This document shows, in pieces, positions 1-6,167 of a stretch of 6,262 nt of DNA. Both the position numbers and the translations under genes were made by a program. Under the pieces are notes generated by a model. It saw only the letters and a program-made list of their open reading frames with translations. It ran no database searches and had not been told where the DNA came from. Origin of the DNA: Undibacterium sp. (GTDB lineage: Bacteria; Pseudomonadota; Gammaproteobacteria; Burkholderiales; Burkholderiaceae). The stretch is from assembly GCA_014376575.1 (NCBI GenBank), contig JACMRF010000097.1, forward strand, positions 1 to 6,262. The letters are read 5' to 3'. Every line of letters begins with the position of its first letter. The stretch's first letter is position 1.

Positions 1-85
1 CGAGCATCACCTGATGCTTCTGGTACTCCGAAATTCCTACAATATCCTGCACCCCAAATCTGAAAATAGATCGAAGTGTCAGCCC
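1..85 (-). pseudogene. Fragment of a second Ser/Thr kinase, paralogous to the 3047-5038 kinase
   Basis: Read from base 85 leftward, this stretch translates to GLTLRSIF-RFGVQDI-VGISEYQKHQVML. The intact kinase has GLTLRFIF-GFGMHDI-GEIGEYQKLQVIM at its residues 432-459. About 18 of 28 residues match without a gap, and the DNA is about two-thirds identical, so this is a diverged copy and not a recent duplicate. It corresponds to the region just after kinase subdomain IX. Similarity stops at base 85, exactly where the IS1634 end begins, so everything upstream (Gly loop, Lys, HRD) is missing here; the phosphatase gene lies on the other side of the IS instead. The C-terminal part may continue beyond the left edge, where I cannot see it. 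Most likely it is a 5'-truncated, non-functional kinase gene. Confidence 0.75.
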
Positions 86-601
86 CCCCGAGCTCGACAG
101 TGAGCGCCGCAAGTACCTGATTTCATTACGTCTGGCTTTAAAACGTGCCCCTACAAGAGGCTCAATTGTCGATTTACATTGGGCTGTTTGACTTTCAATG
201 CTTTGAACATATCGTTGTGCTCATGGCTCATGGAAGACACCCCGCCCAGTGGCGCTGCGCATCACCCGATGCAGTACCAGCGCCATGAAGCAAATGAACG
301 CATGGGCACGAATACGCTCAGGTGCATAGGAGCTGCTGGTGCGTCACGCCAGGCACATCGATGTCAGGCAGGGCGACGGTCTCGGACCAGCGCAGCACGC
401 CGAGCCTGGAGTCTGGGTCACACAGGCGGTTCAAGACCATGATGCGAATGAGTGCCTCAACATCCGCGGTGTGGCGGGTGTGGCCACAAACCCGCCGCAA
501 CTCTAAAAAGCCAAGCTCCTTCCACAACTCGGTCAAGGCCCAGACATTGCCCAAGGCGCGGGCGGACTCAAAGATTGCAGGCAAGTCAGTGCCCGCAGCG
601 C
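86..601 (-). mobile_element. Remnant of an IS1634-family insertion sequence
   Basis: The element is identified by the transposase pieces at 151-601. Its 3' end probably lies at about 86, because kinase-paralog homology starts at 85. The end sequence on the plus strand is C-rich followed by GAGCTCGACAGTGAG, which I take to be a terminal inverted repeat, inferred without a database. The opposite end is missing: the transposase lacks its N-terminal portion and the element abuts the phosphatase stop codon at 602-604. No target-site duplication can be tested because one end is lost. Bases 86-150 are non-coding IS end. Confidence 0.65.
151..601 (-). pseudogene. IS1634-family (IS4-like DDE) transposase, internally deleted and frameshifted
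   Basis: Three pieces of one transposase lie in different frames. Bases ~590-318 encode a near N-terminal region (LPAIFESARALGNVWALTEL, then RHTADVEALIRIMVLNRLCD, then LGVLRWSETVALPD and VTHQQLL), typical of IS1634 transposases, ending at a TGA. Bases ~344-232 in another frame encode YAPERIRAHAFICFMALVLH-RVMR, a C-terminal motif of the same family. Bases ~240-151 in a third frame encode MFKALKVKQPNVNRQLSLL and a TAG stop, which looks like the natural C-terminus. The central catalytic DDE region is gone, as is the extreme N-terminus upstream of about 600. The enzyme is dead. Family assignment is from remembered family motifs and was not searched. Confidence 0.75.
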
Positions 602-3028
602 TTAGGGGTTTGCGGCCAGGTTGGCAGACACTTGGCGTTCTTCACGAAAACGGGCGAGCACAGCTTGTTTCAATTCATCTAGCTGCAATTCCGAATGAAT
701 GAAGTGCGGCCCACGGTCCCGCCGCCCCTGCGCGACGATTTCTTCGATCAAATTGTTGATATCTGCCGCCCCCTGCACCGAAGCAAAACGCGCCACAGCC
801 TCGCGGTAACAGATCAACGTAGCATTACGCCCGATACCGGTGTAGCTGACAACTGTCGGGTCGGCCGCATCTACCTCCTCTGCCCCTTGCGCCGATGCAT
901 CGGCGCACCTTGCATGCAGATGCGCTTGCGTCAAGGCGTCGGCCCGTGCGATTTCTTCGGCGCGCAGCACGTTATCGTCGAACTTCATGCCGGCCTGCGT
1001 CACGTACATTGAAACGGTTTCGCCTGGATTTTGCAAGTCGACAGCCGTAACTTTCACGCGCCGGTAATCGTTTGCATCCCGCGGCATTTCTTCTACCGCA
1101 GTGACTTTGAAACGCTGGCCGAGAACCAAGCCCTCGGTGGTGTGGCCAACGGCTTGCCAACGTTGCTGCAGCTGAGACATGATCGGGTTTTCTGCAGACT
1201 TGGACGAATCTGCATTGGCTACCGGGGAAACAAACTCCAGAAGGCCGCGTTTGGTCAGTAAGCCGTGTAGCAAAAAATTCTCGCAAAGCTGAAAAGTTTG
1301 CGGCGATTGGCCGGCGATGGCAGTACGACTAGACGCTGCTGGCAGTTTAGTACCATCAGGCTCCTGGGTGGACCCGGTAAACGCAATGGAATTTGCGTGA
1401 ATCGCGGCATTTTTCGCGTTCGCTCCGATTCCAATCTGCACCTTGATACCCGTTCGTGCCGGGCAAATAACGTACGCGCTATGACTCACAACGTCCGCAG
1501 GCTCTGGTGTCAAACCCGCAGATAATTTGCAGAGTCGTACCCAAACCTGCTCGAGCGACGATTCCGGCAAAGTGAAGCGCACGCGACGTTTGTTCGGCAC
1601 TGCCGCCCGAAAAGTTGGCGCCGCGTTTGGCAATACGTTTGGCAGCACGTTTAGCAATACGTTTGGCAACACACTTGCGGCAGGCTTGCCGGCCGGTTTC
1701 ACTTGCTCGGCGAAACTTTGCATCAGGGCAGTAACCAACAGATTGAATTGCTCCGGTGTCTGAACAAACGATGGCCCGCGCTGCAGCCGTCCCTGCGCAA
1801 CGGCGTCGAGCGCAATACGCAAAATCATCGCCGGGTTGCAGGCTCCATGATTGCGCATTATTTCATCGGCGATCCGTTTGCGAGCGGCCAGGAAGCTCAT
1901 CAACGTACCTGTGCGGCCAACGCCTGCCATGCAGTGAATCACAACCGGCCGTGCCGGGTCTGGGCTCGTTGCCTCGATCTTGTCTGCCAGACCAATCAAA
2001 GTCTTGGTTGAAATGACACCATGATCTGGCCAGCCGGGAAAATGTAATCGTTGCAGCGTATGCGTCGCCTGACCGCCACGCATTTCAATTTTTTGATCGA
2101 TCATCATCAACGGCTTAAACTTACTGCGCTTCTTACAAAAAGCAATGAGCTGGCAGCCCAACGCCTGCAAAGACTTGCCTTTTTGCCGCGGAAAATAATC
2201 GGTGGCCGCATCCTGCTCGCTGTATTTGGTCAAGTCGACGACGAGTGCGACTTTGCGATCAACCATCACCTGATGAAATCCGGGAATTTCCCCTGCAACG
2301 GGTTTTTGCGCGGCGATGAAATGCCTGCCGCAACCCATATCGACGTGGTTGGCATGCAAAAAATGCGGTTGCTTGGTATTTCGCGACCGAACTGGATCAG
2401 CAATCGCGCTGGCATGAACCAGACGGATATCCTCGAACCGGTTCAGTACCACCTCACGTTCGTGTTTATCCGCAGGGTCTTCAAAACCAATATAGGGAGG
2501 ACGTCGTTCGTTGGAGATGGTGGTCCATTTCCCTTCCAAATATTCGGTATTGTTTTCCAGGCTTTGCCAGGCTTGGTTTATTACACCATCGGGTATCGAG
2601 CTTTGCTGTTTGAGACGGGAGAGGTTTTCTTGCAGTGTTTTAGGAAAGGTTAGTAGAGCAGAAACAGAGAGCAAGGCCGCCGCGCGCGCTTCTTCTTTTT
2701 GTGCGCGTTCCTCATGGCGGGCCTCGTGCTCGCGCCACTCTTCAGGTGTCCAGTTCGCGCATTGCATTACCATTTCTTCAATGGATTGCGATGGCGCTGC
2801 ATTAGCTTTGGCAATGGCTGGATTTGCCTGTTTCTGAAATCTTGCTGCTGCTTTATTCGCTACAGCAGGTGGAATGCCGGGCCGCCGTTGCTGGTTATTT
2901 AAATTACTAGACGGACGTGCTGGGTTGTCGCATTCTACGCCACAGCTCCTACCTGCAAGCTCAGACGGTTTTTGGCTTGCAAATAGATGTGTCTTTGGAT
3001 TGCGAAGAATTTCAGATGCTTTAATCAT
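602..3028 (-). CDS. Tandem-domain protein tyrosine phosphatase, active D1 plus degenerate D2
   Basis: A cytosolic-type classical Cys-dependent tyrosine phosphatase of 808 residues, predicted to dephosphorylate phosphotyrosine proteins. Residues 1-85 are polar and rich in Ala, Asn, Ser and Pro; 93-120 is a charged helix. D1 (about 190-440) shows NRFEDIRL, HANHVD near 225, the WPD loop with Asp335, the P-loop HCMAGVGRTG (Cys366, Arg372) and a QTPEQ Q-loop near 423-427, so it should be catalytic. A VLPN-repeat linker (453-468) leads to D2 (about 480-790), which repeats the D1 order (IHAN, GIGRNATL, RGPHFI) but lacks Cys and WPD. ATG at 3028 is preferred over GTG at 3031 because GGGG (3036-3039) sits 7 nt upstream of it. 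The kinase stop is 18 nt upstream, so the two are probably co-transcribed. There is no signal peptide or membrane segment. A role as a secreted host-directed effector is inference. Confidence 0.9.
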   Translation of the reverse strand: MIKASEILRNPKTHLFASQKPSELAGRSCGVECDNPARPSSNLNNQQRRPGIPPAVANKAAARFQKQANPAIAKANAAPSQSIEEMVMQCANWTPEEWREHEARHEERAQKEEARAAALLSVSALLTFPKTLQENLSRLKQQSSIPDGVINQAWQSLENNTEYLEGKWTTISNERRPPYIGFEDPADKHEREVVLNRFEDIRLVHASAIADPVRSRNTKQPHFLHANHVDMGCGRHFIAAQKPVAGEIPGFHQVMVDRKVALVVDLTKYSEQDAATDYFPRQKGKSLQALGCQLIAFCKKRSKFKPLMMIDQKIEMRGGQATHTLQRLHFPGWPDHGVISTKTLIGLADKIEATSPDPARPVVIHCMAGVGRTGTLMSFLAARKRIADEIMRNHGACNPAMILRIALDAVAQGRLQRGPSFVQTPEQFNLLVTALMQSFAEQVKPAGKPAASVLPNVLLNVLPNVLPNAAPTFRAAVPNKRRVRFTLPESSLEQVWVRLCKLSAGLTPEPADVVSHSAYVICPARTGIKVQIGIGANAKNAAIHANSIAFTGSTQEPDGTKLPAASSRTAIAGQSPQTFQLCENFLLHGLLTKRGLLEFVSPVANADSSKSAENPIMSQLQQRWQAVGHTTEGLVLGQRFKVTAVEEMPRDANDYRRVKVTAVDLQNPGETVSMYVTQAGMKFDDNVLRAEEIARADALTQAHLHARCADASAQGAEEVDAADPTVVSYTGIGRNATLICYREAVARFASVQGAADINNLIEEIVAQGRRDRGPHFIHSELQLDELKQAVLARFREERQVSANLAANP
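1625..1672 (-). repeat. Four 12-bp tandem repeats coding for VLPN in the phosphatase linker
   Basis: Four adjacent 12-bp units, at 1625, 1637, 1649 and 1661, follow the consensus GTTTGGCAATAC on the plus strand, each differing by one to three bases. In the phosphatase frame they encode VLPN-VLLN-VLPN-VLPN between D1 and D2. The unit is a multiple of three, so copy-number change keeps the frame and would only alter linker length. Confidence 0.9.
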
Positions 3029-3035
3029 CACTTAG

Positions 3036-3039
3036 CCCC
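3036..3039 (-). promoter_or_regulatory. Probable ribosome binding site of the phosphatase gene
   Basis: GGGG on the minus strand lies 7 nt before ATG 3028 and only 4 nt before GTG 3031, which favours the ATG. It sits in the short kinase-phosphatase gap, so termination of kinase translation may also help initiation here. Confidence 0.5.
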
Positions 3040-3046
3040 AAAAATA

Positions 3047-5038
3047 TTAATGTCTTTTCGCATATTGCAACTTCATTTCTGCAATATTCGCTTTGGCACC
3101 GTTGCCGAATGCAAATTTTCGTCCAGTTCTGCGAAGCAGTGCAGCGGATTGTAGGTTGCGTTCTTCCGCATCAACTTTTCGTCGCTCGGCGGATGATAGA
3201 TTGCTTTGATCTTCGCTACAAGATTTTCCACCACGACCCTCTACAATTGACTTTGCTGCAACATAACGCATTAGTTGCAGTTCATGGGCACTATCTGAGT
3301 CGTGACCATTGACCGCGTGTATTTCTTCTTCTTGAAGGACCTTGGCAAACCTTACAATCCGATGCGCATGCGCCGAAAATTCAGTATCGGATAGAAAATT
3401 GCTGGACCTTTTGAAAAAATCTAAATTCAATATTTCGCTTGGCAAAAAACGTTTTCCCGGATGAATTTTTACCATCAAGTCGGATAACTCTTTAACGCAG
3501 GCAGCTTCAGGTACGGCCTTCAAAAGGGCTTGGACACGCGTCTGATTTTGCACAAGATTATCGGGTGTAATATGCAAATTTTTACAACGATATTCCAGCT
3601 CTTTGATTTCTTCTGCTAATTCTGGATTTGAATTGCTTTTCGCGGCTTCCTTGTACCTTTCCATTATAACTTGCAGCTTTTGATACTCTCCAATTTCACC
3701 TATATCATGCATGCCAAATCCAAAAATGAAGCGAAGAGTTAAGCCCATGGCGTACGCATCTGCTCGCTGCCCATCGTAGGAAATAGATCCATCTTTTTCA
3801 TTGATAATTGCCTCCGGCGGCATGTACGGAAAACATCCAATCTTTGGCATTGAACGTGTGCAAGATGAAGACTCAATCAAATCTATATCGATTAACTTTA
3901 CTGAAATTATTCCATTATTGTCTTGACTCAATATAATGTTGTCAGGCTTTATATCTCGGTGGCTAAATCCATCGTAGTTATGTAATGTAGCTAACGATTG
4001 CAGCATCTCTTTTGCGAGTGTATTTAGAAAGCGCTGATTATATTTTGCGTCTTTAAGTTTAAAATCCGAATTTTCGAATCGCCTAATGCCTGTCGAAATA
4101 TTGGAATGCATTGAGCTATTATTATTATAAGTTTCCTGATAATATTCCTTTGCATAACGCCCAAGCAGTATTTGGGCTTGGTGTGGCAAATCTTGTGCAT
4201 TTTTGAAAGTTTCAAACCAGTGACGCAAGACATTAAATGTTTGCGTAAAGTTGTCAATAGTAACTAGTCCCAACTCAGAAAAATTGTAAGTAGTCATCGC
4301 ATTACTGACAGTATTTTTGTACCTGCCAGTAGCAAAGTTTGTGATAAATTGCAATTTATCGGCCTGTTCATATTCGTCCAAAACTTTCAAAATCTCTGGT
4401 TGGCTGAAAGCTTGGCCCATTGAGACGCTGCCGGGCTGCCCACTTTGTGCATTCGTCGTGTTCGCCAAGGTATTGAGGCGCGTGGATTGACGACTGCGTA
4501 TAGTTTGCGCATCAACCGGCGTAATCACCACATTATTTAAATTGCGCAATCCGTTCTGTTTAGATTTAGGAAGAGTTGAGAAATTTGATCTAACCGGATC
4601 TTGAGCCAGAAATCCCAGTTCGGGTGACGCGGAAAATACTGGGTGTGTTTTCTTTACCGCCATATATTCATCTGTGCAAATGTTCCTGGCGATCCGTGCT
4701 TTGCCAAATGCTCCAGCCCCAAGTTCAACTTTAAAAAGTTTCTCGCCGTTCTTTTCGTACGTACGAACAGGCTGGTCGATGGCTTTGATTCGTAGATTGG
4801 TTTTGCGTTGGAAGCGCTCTATTTCGGCTTCAGTCATGGTATTCAGCATTTCAAATATATGACCATTTTCTCCCCGAATTAAAGTATGAGAATTACCGAT
4901 ATTTTGTTCATCTTTTTTTATAATATTCCGAGATCCATGAAGCAATTCTTTGTATTGATTAACCGCGTCTAGAAACAGGCTCGATTCCCCTGGAACTTCA
5001 GGAATAAATGCAAAAAATTCATAAGCTATCTTTTCCAA
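3047..5038 (-). CDS. Hanks-type serine/threonine protein kinase with a large N-lobe insertion
   Basis: A 663-residue eukaryote-like kinase, predicted to transfer ATP phosphate to protein Ser/Thr. Visible motifs: Gly-rich loop LGAGAFG (106-112), AVKK with Lys129, HRDIKPDN (360-367; Asp362, Lys364, Asn367), IDID at 383-386 in place of DFG (metal-binding Asp384, no Gly), PPEA at the APE position (407-410), ADAYAMG (426-432) and HPGKR with Arg530. Lys129 to HRD spans about 230 residues versus about 90 in a standard kinase, so there is an insertion of roughly 135 residues. About 100 residues precede the Gly loop and a basic 120-residue tail follows. There is no signal peptide or membrane segment. 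TTG at 5038 is the only plausible start after the in-frame TAG at 5096-5098, and it has no clear Shine-Dalgarno sequence. The frame overlaps the upstream frame by 13 nt; coupling or frameshift fusion is possible. The phosphatase gene follows 18 nt downstream. Confidence 0.9.
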   Translation of the reverse strand: MEKIAYEFFAFIPEVPGESSLFLDAVNQYKELLHGSRNIIKKDEQNIGNSHTLIRGENGHIFEMLNTMTEAEIERFQRKTNLRIKAIDQPVRTYEKNGEKLFKVELGAGAFGKARIARNICTDEYMAVKKTHPVFSASPELGFLAQDPVRSNFSTLPKSKQNGLRNLNNVVITPVDAQTIRSRQSTRLNTLANTTNAQSGQPGSVSMGQAFSQPEILKVLDEYEQADKLQFITNFATGRYKNTVSNAMTTYNFSELGLVTIDNFTQTFNVLRHWFETFKNAQDLPHQAQILLGRYAKEYYQETYNNNSSMHSNISTGIRRFENSDFKLKDAKYNQRFLNTLAKEMLQSLATLHNYDGFSHRDIKPDNIILSQDNNGIISVKLIDIDLIESSSCTRSMPKIGCFPYMPPEAIINEKDGSISYDGQRADAYAMGLTLRFIFGFGMHDIGEIGEYQKLQVIMERYKEAAKSNSNPELAEEIKELEYRCKNLHITPDNLVQNQTRVQALLKAVPEAACVKELSDLMVKIHPGKRFLPSEILNLDFFKRSSNFLSDTEFSAHAHRIVRFAKVLQEEEIHAVNGHDSDSAHELQLMRYVAAKSIVEGRGGKSCSEDQSNLSSAERRKVDAEERNLQSAALLRRTGRKFAFGNGAKANIAEMKLQYAKRH

Positions 5039-5526
5039 ATTTTCATCTGTAATAATGGTCTTGTTTTTTTTAGTCGGACTGATACATCGGCAATCCTACT
5101 ATCTATGTCAAATTTTTCACATTCTATTTTTAACTGGGAAAAAAATTCCTCGTCAGAGTAGTCACTGTTTTGGTTTTTAACCGCAGCCTTCATTTTTGGT
5201 AAAATAACACGACTGATTTCTTCTACGCGATTAATTTTGTCATAAAGAATCTGTTTCTCGCGAATATTCGTCGCTATTTTTGAGAGTTTGTCAAGATCGG
5301 TTTTTCTTAATCTTTCTGGCGCCACACCGGATTTATCAAACCCACAATTTCTGCTCCGATCGATCCCAATTACACTGTCATACACAGCTCTTAAGTCAAT
5401 CTTTATTGGAATTGACGATGGTTTTGGTGATTGAATGTCTGCTATTGAATTTATATAATTATTAATATCAGGATTTGATAAATCTATTTGTGTCTGATTT
5501 TTTAAATATTGAATTGGAGAGGTCAT
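5026..5526 (-). CDS. Hypothetical protein, first frame of the kinase-phosphatase operon
   Basis: I do not recognise this 166-residue protein. Residues 1-60 are polar and rich in Ile, Asn, Ser, Asp and Pro with no hydrophobic signal, of the sort seen at the N-termini of type III or type IV secreted proteins, which is suggestive only. Residues about 68-155 are charged and likely helical (RLRKTDLDKLSKIA, NREK, DEEFFSQLKIECEKF). ATG at 5526 is the only reasonable start; the next Met is residue 112. No clear Shine-Dalgarno sequence precedes it. Its last 13 nt overlap the kinase start, and a run of eight A at codons 152-155 would allow a -1 shift into the kinase frame. It may therefore be the kinase's N-terminal domain, a separate partner or chaperone, or a frame split by an indel. 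The region is very AT-rich (about 22% G+C in the line from 5461). Confidence 0.65.
   Translation of the reverse strand: MTSPIQYLKNQTQIDLSNPDINNYINSIADIQSPKPSSIPIKIDLRAVYDSVIGIDRSRNCGFDKSGVAPERLRKTDLDKLSKIATNIREKQILYDKINRVEEISRVILPKMKAAVKNQNSDYSDEEFFSQLKIECEKFDIDSRIADVSVRLKKTRPLLQMKIWKR
5064..5071 (-). other. A8 slippery run joining the 166-codon frame to the kinase frame
   Basis: The minus strand reads CTA AAA AAA ACA in the upstream frame (codons 152-155). The heptamer A AAA AAA fits the X XXY YYZ form for -1 ribosomal slippage, and A8 runs can also cause polymerase slippage. A -1 shift here enters the kinase frame as AAC AAG ACC and runs through the TTG at 5038 with no stop, giving about 826 residues. 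No downstream stimulatory pseudoknot was looked for by computation. Confidence 0.4.
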
Positions 5527-5606
5527 AATAATTTTGCGGAAGATTAAAAATATTTCAATGGCTGGTTGAAACTAAAGCTGGAATATAGCTGAATTATTTA
5601 TGTAAG

Positions 5607-5635
5607 ATTATAACCTTTGAAAATGTTTGATTAAA
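5607..5635 (-). promoter_or_regulatory. Candidate sigma70 promoter, proximal
   Basis: A perfect TATAAT -10 box lies at 5607-5612 on the minus strand. The best -35 at a 17-nt spacing is TTTAAT (5630-5635), a weak 3/6 match. It would start transcription near 5600, about 75 nt before the ATG at 5526. The region is AT-rich, so chance matches are likely. Confidence 0.3.
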
Positions 5636-5666
5636 ATATAACAAGAAAATTATTGATTTTAATCAA
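5627..5666. repeat. 11-bp perfect inverted repeat in the operon leader
   Basis: TTGATTAAAAT at 5627-5637 is mirrored exactly by ATTTTAATCAA at 5656-5666, with 18 bp between. The arms fall between the two candidate promoters, and the right arm covers the predicted start of the distal one. It could be an operator or a weak AT stem; AT richness raises the chance of coincidence. Confidence 0.45.
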
Positions 5667-5671
5667 CTAAA

Positions 5672-5700
5672 TTTCTAATGAGAAAGTTAACCCTTGTCAA
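5672..5700 (-). promoter_or_regulatory. Candidate sigma70 promoter, distal
   Basis: A perfect TTGACA -35 lies at 5695-5700 on the minus strand, followed after a 17-nt spacer by TAGAAA (5672-5677, 4/6 to TATAAT). Transcription would start near 5665, leaving a leader of about 140 nt before the ATG at 5526. The rest of the 213-nt non-coding gap (5527-5739) shows no RNA gene and no TTCG-type hrp box. Confidence 0.4.
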
Positions 5701-5739
5701 AATTCACATCTATGACTATTTAGCCGCTGGCAAGCTGAA

Positions 5740-6003
5740 TTAGATTTTTGGAGAAGGCATGGCGTAACACACTAAGCAAGCTTTACTCGAGACCTCACGT
5801 AACGACCACGTCTTCTTTGTCGGACCATCGCCGCTGGGTGGTTTGCTGGAGTTGCGGCTATCCTTGTTCTGCCTAGCTATGAGTTCCACAACGTGGGCCG
5901 ACAATGCCATGATCTGTGCCGACAGACGATTGACTTCACCAAAAAGAAAGTGAATTAACGCATTCTTTTGCTCCATCGAAATCCGTGTAAGGTCAGGGAG
6001 TTC
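5740..6003 (-). pseudogene. IS66-family transposase (tnpC), N-terminal fragment
   Basis: In-frame translation from about base 6003 gives ELPDLTRIS-MEQKNALIHFLFGEV, then a heptad-like stretch (NRLSAQIMALSAHVVELIA), then NKDSRNSSKPPSGDGPTKK and SLRE. This is the conserved N-terminal zipper and NSSKPPS motif of IS66 TnpC. Homology breaks off at about 5780, after residue 65 counted from ATG 5976; the next 13 codons are unrelated and end at 5740. TnpC is normally about 500 residues, so the zinc-binding and DDE parts are lost. A TAA lies in frame about 10 codons upstream of ELPDL, so the original start is also damaged. No tnpA or tnpB is present. Bases 6004-6105 hold nothing I can identify. Confidence 0.8.
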
Positions 6004-6105
6004 ATATCTGGCGCAAGTATTGCAAATTGCTTAACATCTCGCAAGGTATGCTCGGTAGTCACACTAATTTTTGTAAATCAACCCCGTGATTATCTATCGT
6101 CAAAT

Positions 6106-6136
6106 AAAAAATGCCTGCATCACTGCAGGCATTTTT
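6106..6136 (-). terminator. Rho-independent terminator of groEL
   Basis: An 8-bp perfect stem, TGCCTGCA (6112-6119) with TGCAGGCA (6124-6131), a 4-nt loop, and flanking A and T runs (6106-6111 and 6132-6136) that extend it. On the minus strand it ends in a U run, 31 nt after the groEL stop. Its A/T flanks are symmetric, so it could also work in the other direction. Confidence 0.9.
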
Positions 6137-6167
6137 CTGTATAGCGCTTGGTTACCTAAGCACCAAA

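Noticed and set aside
179..702. Several plus-strand open frames over the IS1634 remnant
   Set aside because: The opposite strand matches transposase pieces clearly; these plus-strand translations look like low-complexity shadows.
972..1286. Minus-strand open frame of 104 codons inside the phosphatase gene
   Set aside because: It is out of frame with the phosphatase, Arg-rich and motif-free, as expected from reading a GC-rich gene in a wrong frame.
5..2276. Shared 12-mer CATCACCTGATG near base 5 and near base 2264
   Set aside because: Both encode His-Gln-Val-Met on the minus strand, in the kinase fragment and in the phosphatase, with no flanking similarity; coincidence is most likely.
2051..2653. 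Plus-strand open frame of about 200 codons
   Set aside because: It lies wholly opposite the phosphatase D1 and N-terminal region, whose minus-strand frame carries the WPD and NRFEDI motifs. No recognisable domain; an antisense shadow.
4024..4257. Minus-strand 77-codon frame inside the kinase gene
   Set aside because: It overlaps the kinase insertion region in another frame and has no recognisable motif or ribosome site.
5527..5739. hrp-type (TTCG-N16-TTCG) promoter box for type III effector genes
   Set aside because: I looked on the minus strand for TTCG and found none in this gap, so there is no support for that type of control.
6004..6105. Short frame beginning near 6040 (MLSNLQYLRQI)
   Set aside because: Only 11 codons before a stop, with no context supporting translation.
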